The notes under the pieces: generated by a model | The model's input: only the letters and a program-made list of their open reading frames with translations | The model's database searches: none | Told to the model about the DNA's origin: nothing | Position numbers and translations under genes: made by a program | Part shown: piece after piece, positions 8,996-17,447 of the stretch | Layout of the letters: the number at the start of each line of letters is the position of its first letter | Numbering within the stretch: the first letter of the stretch is position 1 | Source of the DNA: UBA7702 sp040776805 | GTDB taxonomy: Bacteria > Bacillota > Dehalobacteriia > UBA7702 | Length of the DNA: 64,000 nt | Reading direction: 5' to 3' | Assembly: GCA_040776805.1 (NCBI GenBank) | Contig: JAXGZS010000001.1 | Span: forward strand, 124,001 to 188,000

Positions 8996-10125
8996 TTGTT
9001 GGCCCCCTTCCAGGCGTCGACGATTTCCTGGGGCGTCATGATTTCACCGTTTATGACGAAAAGACCGTCGACCTTGGCCTTTCCGCCCACCACGCGCTGA
9101 ACTTCCGCCGCCATTTGACCGGCGTTTAGTTCGGTGACGAACACCGATTTTACCTGGGGAAAAAGCGCCGCTAAGGCTTGATCGGGGAACGGCCAAACGG
9201 AAATGGGGCGGAAAAGGCCGACCTTTTCCCCTTCGGCGCGGAGCATTTCCACGGCTTCCCAGGCCGCCCGGGCCACGCCGCCGTAGGCTAAGATCACCGA
9301 TTCGGCGTCTTCGGTATGGATCTGTTCCCAATCGACGATATCCCCTTTATGATCTTCAATCTTGTTCACCAGACGCCAGCAGGCTTCGGAAACTTTTTCC
9401 GGCGCCATCGTGGAAAAACCGGACTGATCATGGGTGAGGCCGGTTACGTGGTAGCGGTAGCCGGTACCGAAGGGCGCCAAGACGGGAGCGCCGTTTTCAT
9501 CGGGGGCGTAGGGGACGTATTCCGCCGGAGAACAGGTGGGCTTTTTCCTGTCGTATACCGCGGCTTTTCGTTCCTGTTCCAAGTCGATGGCTTCCCTCAT
9601 GTGGCCGATGATTTCATCGGTGAGGAGAATCACCGGGGTCATATATTTTTCCGCCAAATTCACCGCCCGGGCGGCAAGACGGAAGCATTCCGTTACGGAG
9701 GAGGGGGTCAGGACAATGGCCCCGCGGTCGCCGTGGGAACCGTATTTCGACTGATAGATTTCGCCCTGGGCGGGGCTGGTGGGCAAACCGGTGGAGGGGC
9801 CGCCGCGCTGAACGTTCACGATCACACAGGGAACCTCCGCCATGGCGGCGTAGCCGATGTTTTCCTGCTTCAAAGAAAAGCCCGGGCCGCTGGTGGCGGT
9901 GAGGACTTTTTCACCGGTGAGACTGGCGCCGATGATCGCGGCCATACCGGCGATTTCGTCCTCCATCTGGATGAATTTACCGCCGTATTTGGGCAGTTCC
10001 TCGGCCATGATTTCCGCGATTTCCGTAGAAGGGGTGATGGGATAACCGGCATAAAAACGCACGCCGGCATGGAGCGCTCCTAAGGCACAGGCTTCGTTGC
10101 CTTGCATCAAGCGAATATCACTCAT
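8992..10125 (-). CDS. korA: 2-Oxoacid:ferredoxin oxidoreductase, alpha subunit
   Basis: This 377-residue protein has the pyrimidine-binding domain (GNEACALGALHAGVRFYAGYPITPSTE is split over residues 9-35), the TSGPGFSL loop and the C-terminal transketolase-like domain with TELNAGQM. It is the alpha subunit that forms the TPP pocket with KorB. Neighbouring genes overlap by 4 bases at both ends (korD upstream, korB downstream), a tight operon. Function as for korB. Confidence 0.93.
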   Translation of the reverse strand: MSDIRLMQGNEACALGALHAGVRFYAGYPITPSTEIAEIMAEELPKYGGKFIQMEDEIAGMAAIIGASLTGEKVLTATSGPGFSLKQENIGYAAMAEVPCVIVNVQRGGPSTGLPTSPAQGEIYQSKYGSHGDRGAIVLTPSSVTECFRLAARAVNLAEKYMTPVILLTDEIIGHMREAIDLEQERKAAVYDRKKPTCSPAEYVPYAPDENGAPVLAPFGTGYRYHVTGLTHDQSGFSTMAPEKVSEACWRLVNKIEDHKGDIVDWEQIHTEDAESVILAYGGVARAAWEAVEMLRAEGEKVGLFRPISVWPFPDQALAALFPQVKSVFVTELNAGQMAAEVQRVVGGKAKVDGLFVINGEIMTPQEIVDAWKGANK

Positions 10126-10343
10126 TTTACGTCACCTTCTTCCTCTTGCAGTGGAATAAACTCAATGGCAAAGTCAGGACAATGAAGCATACACTGTTTG
10201 CAATATATGCAATCCTCATCCCTGGCGATGACCGGTTTACCCAGGGTATTGCTATCGTATACCTGCTTGGGACAGATCTCGATGCAAATACCGCAGCCTT
10301 TGCAGAGATTCAGATCAATTTCTTTTCTGTATTTCGCTGCCAA
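10122..10343 (-). CDS. korD: Ferredoxin-type delta subunit of the 2-oxoacid oxidoreductase
   Basis: The 73-residue protein carries two 4Fe-4S clusters: CKGCGICIEICP and CIYCKQCMLHCP, eight Cys in all. It passes electrons from the TPP site to free ferredoxin. The start is TTG 10343 (reads MAAKYRKEID); GGAAG lies further upstream than usual, so initiation may be weak or use nearby codons. It is the first gene of korDABC. Confidence 0.9.
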   Translation of the reverse strand: MAAKYRKEIDLNLCKGCGICIEICPKQVYDSNTLGKPVIARDEDCIYCKQCMLHCPDFAIEFIPLQEEEGDVK

Positions 10344-10382
10344 ATCTCATCATCTTCCTTTCCTTTTTATAAAAACCTTATA

Positions 10383-10408
10383 AAAAACGGGCGCAACGCC
10401 CGTTTTTC
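10383..10408. terminator. Terminator after the DUF1858 gene (minus strand)
   Basis: AAAAACGGGCG and CGCCCGTTTTT form a compact stem flanked by A and T runs, so it can act on both strands. It separates the DUF1858 gene from korDABC. Confidence 0.85.
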
Positions 10409-10411
10409 AGC

Positions 10412-10660
10412 TTAATGTTTGTGCTGTCCGCAGCCGCAATGGCATTGGCAGGCTTGTTCGTTTTCGTAATTCGTGGCGGCCATGCAGAGGGCGCCGAGGA
10501 TTTCATCAAGGTCGATGCCGTGGGCCATCACGCCTTCTTCTAATGTTTCAAAGTGGGCAATGGCGCAGCCGAGGCAGCCCATGCCGAAGTTTTTGAAAAT
10601 GTCAACGGTATTGGGGTATTTTTCGACGATTTCGCCGATACTCATCTCTTTTGTAATCAT
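10412..10660 (-). CDS. DUF1858 small redox-type protein
   Basis: This 82-residue protein matches the DUF1858 pattern: it starts with 'KEMSIGEIVEKYP', then GMGCLGCAIAHFETLEEG, where the CLGC pair is conserved. Such domains occur alone or fused to hybrid-cluster and FAD-linked redox proteins in anaerobes; the exact role is unknown. The C-terminus is unusually Cys/His-rich (QACQCHCGCGQHKH), suggesting metal or cluster binding. It has its own minus-strand promoter at 10710-10738. Confidence 0.85.
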   Translation of the reverse strand: MITKEMSIGEIVEKYPNTVDIFKNFGMGCLGCAIAHFETLEEGVMAHGIDLDEILGALCMAATNYENEQACQCHCGCGQHKH

Positions 10661-10709
10661 AAAACAGCCTCCGTATTTCTACAATCAAGTTTATATTCAG
10701 TATTCCCTT

Positions 10710-10738
10710 AGTATAAAGGGGTATGCTATTTTTGTAAA
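10710..10738 (-). promoter_or_regulatory. Promoter of the DUF1858 gene
   Basis: Read on the minus strand, TTTACA (10738-10733) and TATACT (10715-10710) are separated by 17 bases. The gene start at 10660 is about 50 bases downstream. Confidence 0.7.
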
Positions 10739-10844
10739 GGGAAAATCTTAAGCAGTGGTTGCAAAATTATGCAATTTTCCGATTTTTGCAGGGAAACGAG
10801 GGTTTTATGTGGAAATTTGTGGTATCCAACAAAGGAGTGTGCAG

Positions 10845-11435
10845 ATGAAAAAAGCCATCAAAACCCTAAATACGTTCTTAACAGAAAATAATTTGGAAAA
10901 TGCGGAGACAAAAGAAAAAGCAGCCAAAGCAAGCTTAGAGAAAGCGCCCAAGCTGATTCTCTTATCGTGCCCTCAGAGTATGCGTTTGCTGGAGGTCAGA
11001 AAAGAGGATATTTACAGCGTGGAGAGCTTCGGCGCCACCGTCATGACCAACGAGGCGACTTTGGACTACGCTGTCCGGCGGCTGAATCTGCCCCTGTTAT
11101 GCGTCATGGGCCATGGGGGTTGCGAGGCACTGCGGCGGGCGGTCAAGGCAGAGCAAGCCACCGATGAGGAAAAGGCGCTTTATGAGCATATTGCCGCCGG
11201 TTTCCGGGAGAAGACAAAAAAGGAATCTCAACGCGCCTTGGAGCATATTGATACGGAAGTCGCCGCGGCTTTGGCCCGCTATGGCGATTTGGTCAAAAGG
11301 GGGAAGCTGACGGTGGTCGGTTTGTACCACGATGAGACGGGGCGGCTCTTTTTGACCAATTATAACGGCCTCAAAGGTGAGGAGGCCCTTTCCTACAGTT
11401 TGCCCGAAGTGGACTCCTGCTTCTTCATGGCGTAA
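10845..11435 (+). CDS. Beta-carbonic anhydrase-like protein with altered active site
   Basis: This 196-residue protein has the outline of a beta-carbonic anhydrase. SCPQSMR (about residues 39-45) occupies the place of the zinc/dyad motif C-x-D-x-R, and VMGHGGCEALR (about 86-96) matches the H-x-x-C zinc ligands. The dyad Asp appears replaced by Gln and one residue is inserted, so hydration of CO2 may be lost or modified. Start ATG 10845 has AAAGGAG upstream. Its 3' end overlaps the convergent PAP2 gene by 43 bases. The family assignment is from motifs only. Confidence 0.7.
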   Translation: MKKAIKTLNTFLTENNLENAETKEKAAKASLEKAPKLILLSCPQSMRLLEVRKEDIYSVESFGATVMTNEATLDYAVRRLNLPLLCVMGHGGCEALRRAVKAEQATDEEKALYEHIAAGFREKTKKESQRALEHIDTEVAAALARYGDLVKRGKLTVVGLYHDETGRLFLTNYNGLKGEEALSYSLPEVDSCFFMA

Positions 11436-11935
11436 TCGACGGTTTTGCTGACGACGATGGCGATGAAAATCCCTTCCAGGGAGCCGATGAGTACGTCGGA
11501 AGGAAAATGAACAAAAAAATACAGACGGGAAAAGGCGACAAGGGCCGCGAGGGCCAGGGCAGCAGCGCCGAATTTTCGGTTCTTCAAGAAAACCGCGGTG
11601 GCCGTGGCGAAAGAAGACGCCGCGTGTCCCGAAGGGAAAGAATAACTTCTTGGGGCGTTAATCAATAATTCGATGTCGGCATAAGTGAAAGGGCGGGGCC
11701 GCGCCACGATGTTTTTGAGGACGACGTTGTTCAAAAGGAAAACGAAGGCCAGGGATAAGGCTGCGGTTATGCCGATTTTTCGGGTGGATTTGGGGATCAT
11801 CAGAATCAAGCATATGAGAATCCAGATGATACCGCCGTTCCCCATGGTTGTGACGGTTTTCATCAGCGGTGTTAAAAAGGAACAGACAACATGATCCTGG
11901 AGCCAATAGAGGATCCCAATATCAAGATTGGTCAT
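11393..11935 (-). CDS. PAP2-family membrane phosphatase (undecaprenyl-PP phosphatase-like)
   Basis: This 180-residue membrane protein contains all three PAP2 motifs: KNIVARPRP (K-x6-RP), FPSGHA, and SRLYFFVHFPSD (SR-x5-H-x3-D). Members remove phosphate from lipid pyrophosphates such as undecaprenyl pyrophosphate (BcrC type) at the outer membrane face. Start ATG 11935 (MTNLDIGILYWLQ) is preferred to an upstream in-frame ATG whose added residues look non-conserved. The gene stops with TAG, which matters in a pyrrolysine organism; a TAA follows in frame ten codons later. Confidence 0.88.
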   Translation of the reverse strand: MTNLDIGILYWLQDHVVCSFLTPLMKTVTTMGNGGIIWILICLILMIPKSTRKIGITAALSLAFVFLLNNVVLKNIVARPRPFTYADIELLINAPRSYSFPSGHAASSFATATAVFLKNRKFGAAALALAALVAFSRLYFFVHFPSDVLIGSLEGIFIAIVVSKTVDYAMKKQESTSGKL

Positions 11936-12061
11936 AAGCGTGAAATTACTCCTTTGATGGTTCCTTTTATTATATAGTGAAACGATAAAAATCGCAACAT
12001 AGAACAGCAAAACGGCGTTTTCTTCCCTTACGATTTCTATCGTTTCCTCATTCTTTGTTCC

Positions 12062-12090
12062 TTGTCAATCACCCCTGTACAAGCTATAAT
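12062..12090 (+). promoter_or_regulatory. Promoter for the ylmD cluster
   Basis: TTGTCA (12062-12067) and TATAAT (12085-12090) are separated by 17 bases, and the ylmD RBS AAAGGAG follows at once, so the 5' leader is very short. Confidence 0.75.
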
Positions 12091-12109
12091 ATGGCTGAAA
12101 GGAGCCTTT

Positions 12110-12919
12110 ATGTGGGAGAGAGTTGAAAAAGGAAATTTGATTTATTATACCTTGCCGGATTGGTTCGCCCACGGCGCCCAAGTGATCATGACGACGCGGG
12201 TGGGGGGCGTTTCCGCAGCCCCTTACGATCAGCTGAATCTCGGTCTCCACGTAGGGGATGATGCGGAAGCGGTGATTGCCAACCGGCGCTTGCTTTTGAC
12301 CGCCGCTGGTTTGCGGGAAGAGGCTTTTGTCAGTGCTCAACAAGTCCACGGCGACGGGGTGCTCTATGTTGACGCCTCCTTTGGAGGGCGCGGTTTTTCC
12401 GACTACGAGAGCGCCATCAAGGATATCGACGGCCTTTTCACCGCGGACCAAGGCGTTCTGCTGGCCACTTTTTACGCCGACTGCCTTCCTTTGGCCCTGT
12501 TCCATCCCACGTTAAAATTGTTGGGGTTGGCCCATGCCGGTTGGCAAGGGACGTATCGCAACATCGCCGCCGCGCTGATTGAGGCCATGGGGGCAAAATG
12601 GGATTTTGAGCCGCAGGAGCTTTGGTGCGCCACCGGCGCTGCCATCGGCCCCTGTTGTTACCAAGTGGACGCAGATTTTTATCAGCGCTTTTTAGAGCGC
12701 TACCCCGAGTCCGACCCATGGTTTTCCGCAGGGGAGAACGGGAAATACTGTTTTGATAATGAAAAGGCCAATGTGGCGCTGGTGCAAAAGGCCGGCGTAA
12801 AACGAGAAAATATCTCCGTGTTGGGGCTTTGTACCGCCTGCCATGACGATCTTTTCTTTTCCTACAGGAAAGGGGCGGGGAAAACGGGCCGCCACGGACT
12901 GTGGGGAGCGCTGATTTGA
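12110..12919 (+). CDS. ylmD: YlmD/YfiH-type laccase-domain purine nucleoside phosphorylase
   Basis: The 269-residue protein belongs to PF02578 (Cu-oxidase_4, YlmD/YfiH). Family signatures are QQVHGDGV, the zinc-site ADCLPLALF and HAGWQGTYRNI, and the C-terminal GLCTACHDDLFFSYRK. Characterised members phosphorolyse adenosine/inosine and related purine nucleosides; some are implicated in peptidoglycan editing. Start ATG 12110 follows GAAAGGAG. It heads the conserved ylmD-ylmE-sepF-ylmG division neighbourhood. Confidence 0.92.
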   Translation: MWERVEKGNLIYYTLPDWFAHGAQVIMTTRVGGVSAAPYDQLNLGLHVGDDAEAVIANRRLLLTAAGLREEAFVSAQQVHGDGVLYVDASFGGRGFSDYESAIKDIDGLFTADQGVLLATFYADCLPLALFHPTLKLLGLAHAGWQGTYRNIAAALIEAMGAKWDFEPQELWCATGAAIGPCCYQVDADFYQRFLERYPESDPWFSAGENGKYCFDNEKANVALVQKAGVKRENISVLGLCTACHDDLFFSYRKGAGKTGRHGLWGALI

Positions 12920-13804
12920 TTGGCAAAAAAATGGAAGAAGCATAAAAAACACCGCCGGTTTCCTGTTTTTCTGTTGTTGGTCGCCGCCTTTCTCTGCGCG
13001 GTTTTGCTCAGCGGTGGGGAAAAGGACGGGGAGAGCGCCTATATGATCGCGAAAACCGGGGTGATTACGGCCACGGAAACCTTTTCCGGGCTCTTTCTCT
13101 ATGAAGAAACCGTGGTCACCGCCGCGGCGGCGGGGACTTTTTCCACTCATTTTTGCGCGGGGGACAGGATCTCCGCCGGTGAAAGCGCCGGGGAATTGAA
13201 ATTGCTCAACGATATCAATACCGATCCCGTAAAAACCATGGCATCTCCCGCCGCCGGCATTTTTTCGCCGACAGTGGATGGCTGGGAAACCGTGCTTACC
13301 GCAAGTCAAGTGAAAGACCTCGATCTGAACGCCGTTTTCAAGGCCTATGAAACGCCGAAAACCCAGATCACCGCCTTTCGCCATCGGGGAGATCCCTGTT
13401 TTAAGGTGATGGATAACAAACAAAAAGTTTATCTGCTGCTGTCCCTGAAAGATGTTTGTCTTACCGCGAAAACGGTTCCATTGAGCCTTTTGGGCGGGGA
13501 AACCGAAGCGGAGGTGGTTTTTACCAAACAGTACGTCGCCGAGCACTATGCCTTGTTGGCCCTTTCTCCCCAGGACGATTACTTCAAAAGCAGGGAGGTG
13601 ACGGCAGACTGTATCCTCTCGCAAGAGGAAGGAGTGGTGATTTCGGCCTCAGCGGTGACGAAACGTCATGGGGAGACCGGCGTTTATTGTCTCAACCGCG
13701 GGAATCTTCGTTTTTGCCCTGTCGCGGTATTGGCGGAGGAGGATCGCAAGGTGCTTGTAGAGGGGATTGAGGCAGGCACTTGCATCTTATGTGACGCCGA
13801 TTGA
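12920..13804 (+). CDS. HlyD-like single-pass membrane protein of the ylm cluster
   Basis: The 294-residue protein begins with a very basic N-terminus (MAKKWKKHKKHRR), one membrane segment (about residues 15-31) and an extracytoplasmic region with two barrel-sandwich-like pieces (GTFSTHFCAGDRISAGESAG and ASPAAGIFSPTVDGWE). Such HlyD-family proteins are often found between ylmD and ylmE in clostridia; their role is not established, though the context suggests division or envelope. The start is TTG 12920, within 3 bases of the ylmD stop, with GGGGAGC upstream. Confidence 0.75.
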   Translation: MAKKWKKHKKHRRFPVFLLLVAAFLCAVLLSGGEKDGESAYMIAKTGVITATETFSGLFLYEETVVTAAAAGTFSTHFCAGDRISAGESAGELKLLNDINTDPVKTMASPAAGIFSPTVDGWETVLTASQVKDLDLNAVFKAYETPKTQITAFRHRGDPCFKVMDNKQKVYLLLSLKDVCLTAKTVPLSLLGGETEAEVVFTKQYVAEHYALLALSPQDDYFKSREVTADCILSQEEGVVISASAVTKRHGETGVYCLNRGNLRFCPVAVLAEEDRKVLVEGIEAGTCILCDAD

Positions 13805-13810
13805 ATCTAT

Positions 13811-13838
13811 TTGCATTTTATGGGAAACGTAGTATAAT
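13811..13838 (+). promoter_or_regulatory. Internal promoter before ylmE
   Basis: TTGCAT (13811-13816) and TATAAT (13833-13838) with a 16-base spacer lie in the 55-base gap before ylmE, giving ylmE-sepF-proC-ylmG its own transcription start. Confidence 0.75.
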
Positions 13839-13868
13839 GGGGTAAAATGCGAAAAAGAGTTGATTTCT

Positions 13869-14558
13869 TTGTCAATTGCTGGTAATATTAGGAATGTGCA
13901 AGATAAAATAGCGCAGACTGCGGCAGATTATCCCGAATTTGCCGCGCCGAACGTGAAATTGATTGCCGTCACAAAAACCCTGGGTATAGATCAAATCAAG
14001 GCTGCCGTGGATTACGGTCTCCGGGATCTCGGAGAAAACAGAGTCCAGGAGATTCTTGAAAAATACCCGCTGCTTCCCGCTGATGTCCGCTGGCACCTGA
14101 TCGGACATTTGCAGACCAACAAAGTGAAATACATCGCGGACAAGGTTTCTATGATCCATTCTTTGGACAGCCTCCGGCTGGCCGCGGAGATCGAAAAAAG
14201 AGCCGCCGCCATCGACCGGGTGATTCCCTGCCTTGTGCAGGTGAACATTGCCGATGAAGACACAAAATTCGGTCTGAAAAAGGAAAACACGGAAGCTTTC
14301 ATCAGAGAGATGATCCATTTTCCCCATATCGCCGTGGAAGGCCTGATGACCATCGGACCCTACGGTGCGGAGGAAGAGAAGATCCGCAGCGTATTCAGGG
14401 AACTGAGACAACTGAAAGAAAAATTAAATGCATTAGCTCTGCCTGCGGTGAAAATGAGAGAACTGTCCATGGGCATGAGCGCTGATTACCCGTTAGCGGT
14501 GTGCGAAGGCGCCACCATGGTAAGAGTGGGGACGACGATTTTTGGTTCGCGCTCTTAA
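13869..14558 (+). CDS. ylmE: PLP homeostasis protein YlmE/YggS
   Basis: This alanine-racemase-fold PLP protein (229 residues from TTG 13869) balances free and bound pyridoxal phosphate. It has VKLIAVTKT (PLP Lys), DLGENRVQE, WHLIGHLQTNK and the C-terminal LSMGMSADY and RVGTTIFG signatures. An in-frame TTG at 13860 would place the RBS (AAAGAG) too close, so 13869 (MSIAGNIRNVQDK) is preferred. It precedes sepF as in Bacillus. Confidence 0.93.
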   Translation: MSIAGNIRNVQDKIAQTAADYPEFAAPNVKLIAVTKTLGIDQIKAAVDYGLRDLGENRVQEILEKYPLLPADVRWHLIGHLQTNKVKYIADKVSMIHSLDSLRLAAEIEKRAAAIDRVIPCLVQVNIADEDTKFGLKKENTEAFIREMIHFPHIAVEGLMTIGPYGAEEEKIRSVFRELRQLKEKLNALALPAVKMRELSMGMSADYPLAVCEGATMVRVGTTIFGSRS

Positions 14559-14575
14559 AAACAGGAGGTAGAGAA

Positions 14576-15091
14576 ATGGCATTGGATGCGATCAAAAACT
14601 TCATTATGGGTACGCCCAGGGATAACTATGATGAAGAAGAGTATTTTGAAGAAGACGAATGGGAAGAAGGGGCCAACGACAGAAGGGAACCTTTGAACTT
14701 TATGGGCTATTTCAAAAAAGACCGCAGAGATCATACGCGGAGAAGCTATCTCCGTGACGAACAGGAAGACTCCTATTTTGATACCGGCTACGAAGAAGAA
14801 CGGCCCCATAGCGCACCGGCCCGCTTGATTTTGGTCAAAGCGAAAAAATTTGCCGAAGTGAAGCGGATTGCGGAAAATCTAAAACAGAACCGCTCTGTGA
14901 TCATCAATTTTGAGGATATGGAAAAAGCCGAAGCCCAGAGAACCATCGACTTTTTGAGCGGTACGACCTTTGCCCAGGACGGGCATATTCAGAAGATTTC
15001 CCATTGTACCTATATCTTTGCCGTCGGCAGCGTTGATCTGATCGGTCGCATTGAAGAGATCAAAGATACGGAAAGCTATTTTACGTTTTAA
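14576..15091 (+). CDS. sepF: Cell-division protein SepF
   Basis: This 171-residue protein supports the FtsZ ring. It starts MALDAIKNFIMG (membrane-binding amphipathic helix), has a long acidic, disordered linker (about residues 18-75) and ends in the compact SepF/DUF552 domain from SAPARLILVKAKKF onward (IINFEDMEKAEAQRTIDFLSG). AGGAGG lies 8 bases before ATG 14576. It sits between ylmE and proC/ylmG, the usual Bacillota division cluster. Confidence 0.95.
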   Translation: MALDAIKNFIMGTPRDNYDEEEYFEEDEWEEGANDRREPLNFMGYFKKDRRDHTRRSYLRDEQEDSYFDTGYEEERPHSAPARLILVKAKKFAEVKRIAENLKQNRSVIINFEDMEKAEAQRTIDFLSGTTFAQDGHIQKISHCTYIFAVGSVDLIGRIEEIKDTESYFTF

Positions 15092-15130
15092 TTCCATAAT
15101 TGAATAAACAGAGTAAAGAGAGGTGCTTTT

Positions 15131-15946
15131 ATGTATTCTTTGGGATTTCTGGGCGCTGGCCAGATGGGGAGTGCCATCATGGGCGGCTTAAAAGAAAGAT
15201 CGGCAGATACCAAGTGCCTCTTTTTTGATATGGATCAAAGCCGCAGCATCGCTGTGGCCCAGCGTTGCGCCGCGGCAGCGGAAACAAGTATCGCCGCCGT
15301 TTTGCGCCGGGCAGACGCCACGGTCATCGCGGTGAAACCCCAGGTATATCCGACCATCGCCGGGGAAATCGCCGCCGCTTATCAGGAAGGGACCCTGCTT
15401 TTATCCATTATGGCGGGAGTGACCTTGGCGACCCTTAGCGAAACGTTGCCCCAAAACGCGAAGGTGATCCGGCTGATGCCCAACACAGCCATGGCCGTGG
15501 GGGAAGGCGTATGCCTGCTAAGTGCCAATGAAAATGTAACGGAAGCGGAAAAGAAGCAGATCAGCGGCGTGCTCTCTCTCCTCGGTTTGGTCAAAGAAAT
15601 CCCCGAAAAACAGATGAACGGCGCCATGGCCCTTTCCGGCAGCGGTCCCGCGTTTTTTTATACCATGGCCGAAGCCATGATGCTGGGGGGCATTGAGACC
15701 GGCCTGCCGAAGGAACTCGCTTTGGCCTTGACGGCCCAAACGATGCTGGGCGCGGCGAAGATGATCCAGGAAACCGGGGAAAGCGCCTCAGTTTTACGGG
15801 ATCAGGTACTGAGTCCCGCCGGCACCACCATCGAAGGTGTCCGTGTTTTAGAAGCCGGCGGTTTCAGGAGTGATGTCATGGAGGCCGTAGCGGCGGCTTG
15901 CCGCCGCGGAGAGGAAATGGGCAAAGGAAAGGGAGGGCAAGCATGA
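15131..15946 (+). CDS. proC: Pyrroline-5-carboxylate reductase ProC
   Basis: The 271-residue NAD(P)H-dependent enzyme makes the last step of proline synthesis. The Rossmann motif GFLGAGQMGSAIMGG opens the protein; VIRLMPNTAMAVGEG and ALSGSGPAFFY are family landmarks, and the helical dimerisation domain carries SPAGTTIEGV. RBS GAGAGG precedes ATG 15131. The stop codon overlaps the ATG of ylmG (ATGA). Confidence 0.95.
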   Translation: MYSLGFLGAGQMGSAIMGGLKERSADTKCLFFDMDQSRSIAVAQRCAAAAETSIAAVLRRADATVIAVKPQVYPTIAGEIAAAYQEGTLLLSIMAGVTLATLSETLPQNAKVIRLMPNTAMAVGEGVCLLSANENVTEAEKKQISGVLSLLGLVKEIPEKQMNGAMALSGSGPAFFYTMAEAMMLGGIETGLPKELALALTAQTMLGAAKMIQETGESASVLRDQVLSPAGTTIEGVRVLEAGGFRSDVMEAVAAACRRGEEMGKGKGGQA

Positions 15947-16212
15947 ACTCATCGTTTATCACCTACGTCGTCAATATTGCTTTTGAAGTCTATTTCTTCA
16001 TCGTCCTTGCCCGTGTGCTCTTTTCCTGGATTCGCATCAATCCTTACGGCAAAATCTATCAGTTCATTTTTTCCATGACGGAACCGCTGCTATCGCCGAT
16101 TCGCCGCTTTATGCCCAAAAGCATGATGCTGGATTTCTCGCCGATGATTTTGATGCTTTTGCTGATTCTGCTGCGCAAGCTCATCCTGACTTTGATCCTT
16201 AACGTATTTTAA
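15943..16212 (+). CDS. ylmG: YggT-family membrane protein YlmG
   Basis: This 89-residue protein has two membrane helices separated by the YggT signature (RVLFSWIRINPYGKIYQF, then EPLLSPIRRFMP and the LDFSPM motif). It acts with SepF in septum formation or membrane-protein biogenesis; the precise role is unsettled. ATG 15943 overlaps the proC stop and GGGAGGGC is the RBS. A terminator follows. Confidence 0.92.
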   Translation: MNSSFITYVVNIAFEVYFFIVLARVLFSWIRINPYGKIYQFIFSMTEPLLSPIRRFMPKSMMLDFSPMILMLLLILLRKLILTLILNVF

Positions 16213-16216
16213 AAAA

Positions 16217-16244
16217 TCCGCGCGGTGCACGCCGCGCTCTTTTT
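16217..16244 (+). terminator. Terminator after ylmG
   Basis: CCGCGCG...CGCCGCG pairs around a short loop and is followed by CTCTTTTTAT. It separates the division cluster from the riboswitch promoter. Confidence 0.75.
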
Positions 16245-16267
16245 ATGCCCGAATTCTACAAAAAAGT

Positions 16268-16296
16268 TTGACAAGCAGAGAAGAGGTTTGTATAAT
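16268..16296 (+). promoter_or_regulatory. Consensus promoter of the ECF transporter operon
   Basis: TTGACA (16268-16273) and TATAAT (16291-16296) are perfect -35/-10 boxes with a 17-base spacer, 20 bases before the cobalamin aptamer. Confidence 0.9.
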
Positions 16297-16314
16297 AAAT
16301 AGGATCGAAAATAG

Positions 16315-16462
16315 ACTGTAACTCTGTAAAAACAAGGAATGAGGTCGCAATCCTCAGCGGAACGGTCACTGTGTTGTGGAGCGTTTGCCCTGATGCCACT
16401 GGGAAACCGGGAAGGCGGCAAACGTGATGAAACTCAGCCAGGATACTTGTCACGGAGATTCG
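16315..16462 (+). ncRNA. Cobalamin riboswitch 1 (ECF transporter operon)
   Basis: The RNA shows the cobalamin-aptamer order: GGAATGAGGTCGCAATCCTC (P3/L4-type stem), GCGGAACGGTCACTGT (conserved core), GCCACTGGGAAACCGGGAAG (P6 arm), and the B12 box CTCAGCCAGGATACTTGTC. A terminator follows at 16511-16535, so transcription should stop when cobalamin is bound and continue into the ECF genes when it is scarce. Confidence 0.92.
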
Positions 16463-16510
16463 TCGAATACTTCCGTGTACAGAGGTTCGGCGGTTTTTTA
16501 AAAAATCGTT

Positions 16511-16535
16511 AGGCTCTGGAATAGAGTCTTTTTTA
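16511..16535 (+). terminator. Expression-platform terminator of riboswitch 1
   Basis: AGGCTCT and AGAGTCT pair (one G-U) around a 5-base loop, followed by TTTTTTAT. It sits between the B12 box and the ATG of the T component. Confidence 0.8.
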
Positions 16536-16556
16536 TTTGGAAGGGTACAGATTGCG

Positions 16557-17447
16557 ATGAAGGACATGTTTTCCGGTTGCCATCCCATCATCAATTTTGC
16601 TTTTTTTGCCATCGTCATGCTCTTTACGATGTGCTTTTTGCAACCCTATTACCTTGGTATTTCTTTTTTTGCGGCCTTTGCCTATTCCATCTATCTCAAC
16701 GGTATGCGGGGTCTGAAATTCAATTTTTTGATTGCCCTGCCCATGCTGATTCTGGCTACGGTGTTAAATCCGATCTTCAATCATGAGGGTATAACGATCC
16801 TGACTTATTTTTGGAACGGCAATCCCCTGACCTTGGAATCGATTCTTTACGGTTTGGCTTCGGCGGTCATGTTTACCGCGGTGATTTTGTGGTTTTCCTG
16901 CTATAACGCGATTATGACCTCGGATAAATTCATCTATCTTTTCGGTCGCGTGATCCCTGCCATCTCCCTGGTTTTTTCCATGGTGCTGCGCTTTGTGCCG
17001 AGTTTTAAGGACCAGCTCAAAATTATTGCCAACGGACAGAAATGCATCGGCCGCGGCCTGCATCAGGGAACCCGCCGCCAGCGTATCCGTAACGGTCTAC
17101 GAATCCTCTCGATTATGGTTACCTGGGCCCTGGAAAACGGCATTGAAACGGCGGATTCCATGCGCTCCAGGGGTTACGGTTTGAGTGGGCGCACCAGCTA
17201 CTCCTTTTTCCGCTTTGATACCAGGGACAAAATACTCTCTGTGACCTTGCTGCTGATGCTGGTGATCGTCTTTATCCCCGTGGTGACCGGCGATGTTTTT
17301 ATCTGCTATTATCCCATGGTACAGATGAATGATGCTACTCTTTGGGCGATATTGGATTATCTCATCTTCGCCTTCCTTTGTTTTTTACCGCTGATACTCG
17401 ATGTCGTGGAGGATATAAAATGGCATGTTTTGAAATCAAAGATCTGA
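16557..17447 (+). CDS. ECF transporter transmembrane (T) component, CbiQ family
   Basis: This 296-residue membrane protein is the energy-coupling T subunit. It has about five or six hydrophobic segments and the cytoplasmic coupling region with SMRSRGYGLSGR near residue 200, the typical A-R-G helix that contacts the ATPases. It converts ATP hydrolysis by EcfA into toppling of the substrate-binding S subunit. It follows riboswitch 1 by 21 bases and overlaps the EcfA gene by 28 bases. The substrate is inferred to be cobalamin from the riboswitch. Confidence 0.9.
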   Translation: MKDMFSGCHPIINFAFFAIVMLFTMCFLQPYYLGISFFAAFAYSIYLNGMRGLKFNFLIALPMLILATVLNPIFNHEGITILTYFWNGNPLTLESILYGLASAVMFTAVILWFSCYNAIMTSDKFIYLFGRVIPAISLVFSMVLRFVPSFKDQLKIIANGQKCIGRGLHQGTRRQRIRNGLRILSIMVTWALENGIETADSMRSRGYGLSGRTSYSFFRFDTRDKILSVTLLLMLVIVFIPVVTGDVFICYYPMVQMNDATLWAILDYLIFAFLCFLPLILDVVEDIKWHVLKSKI

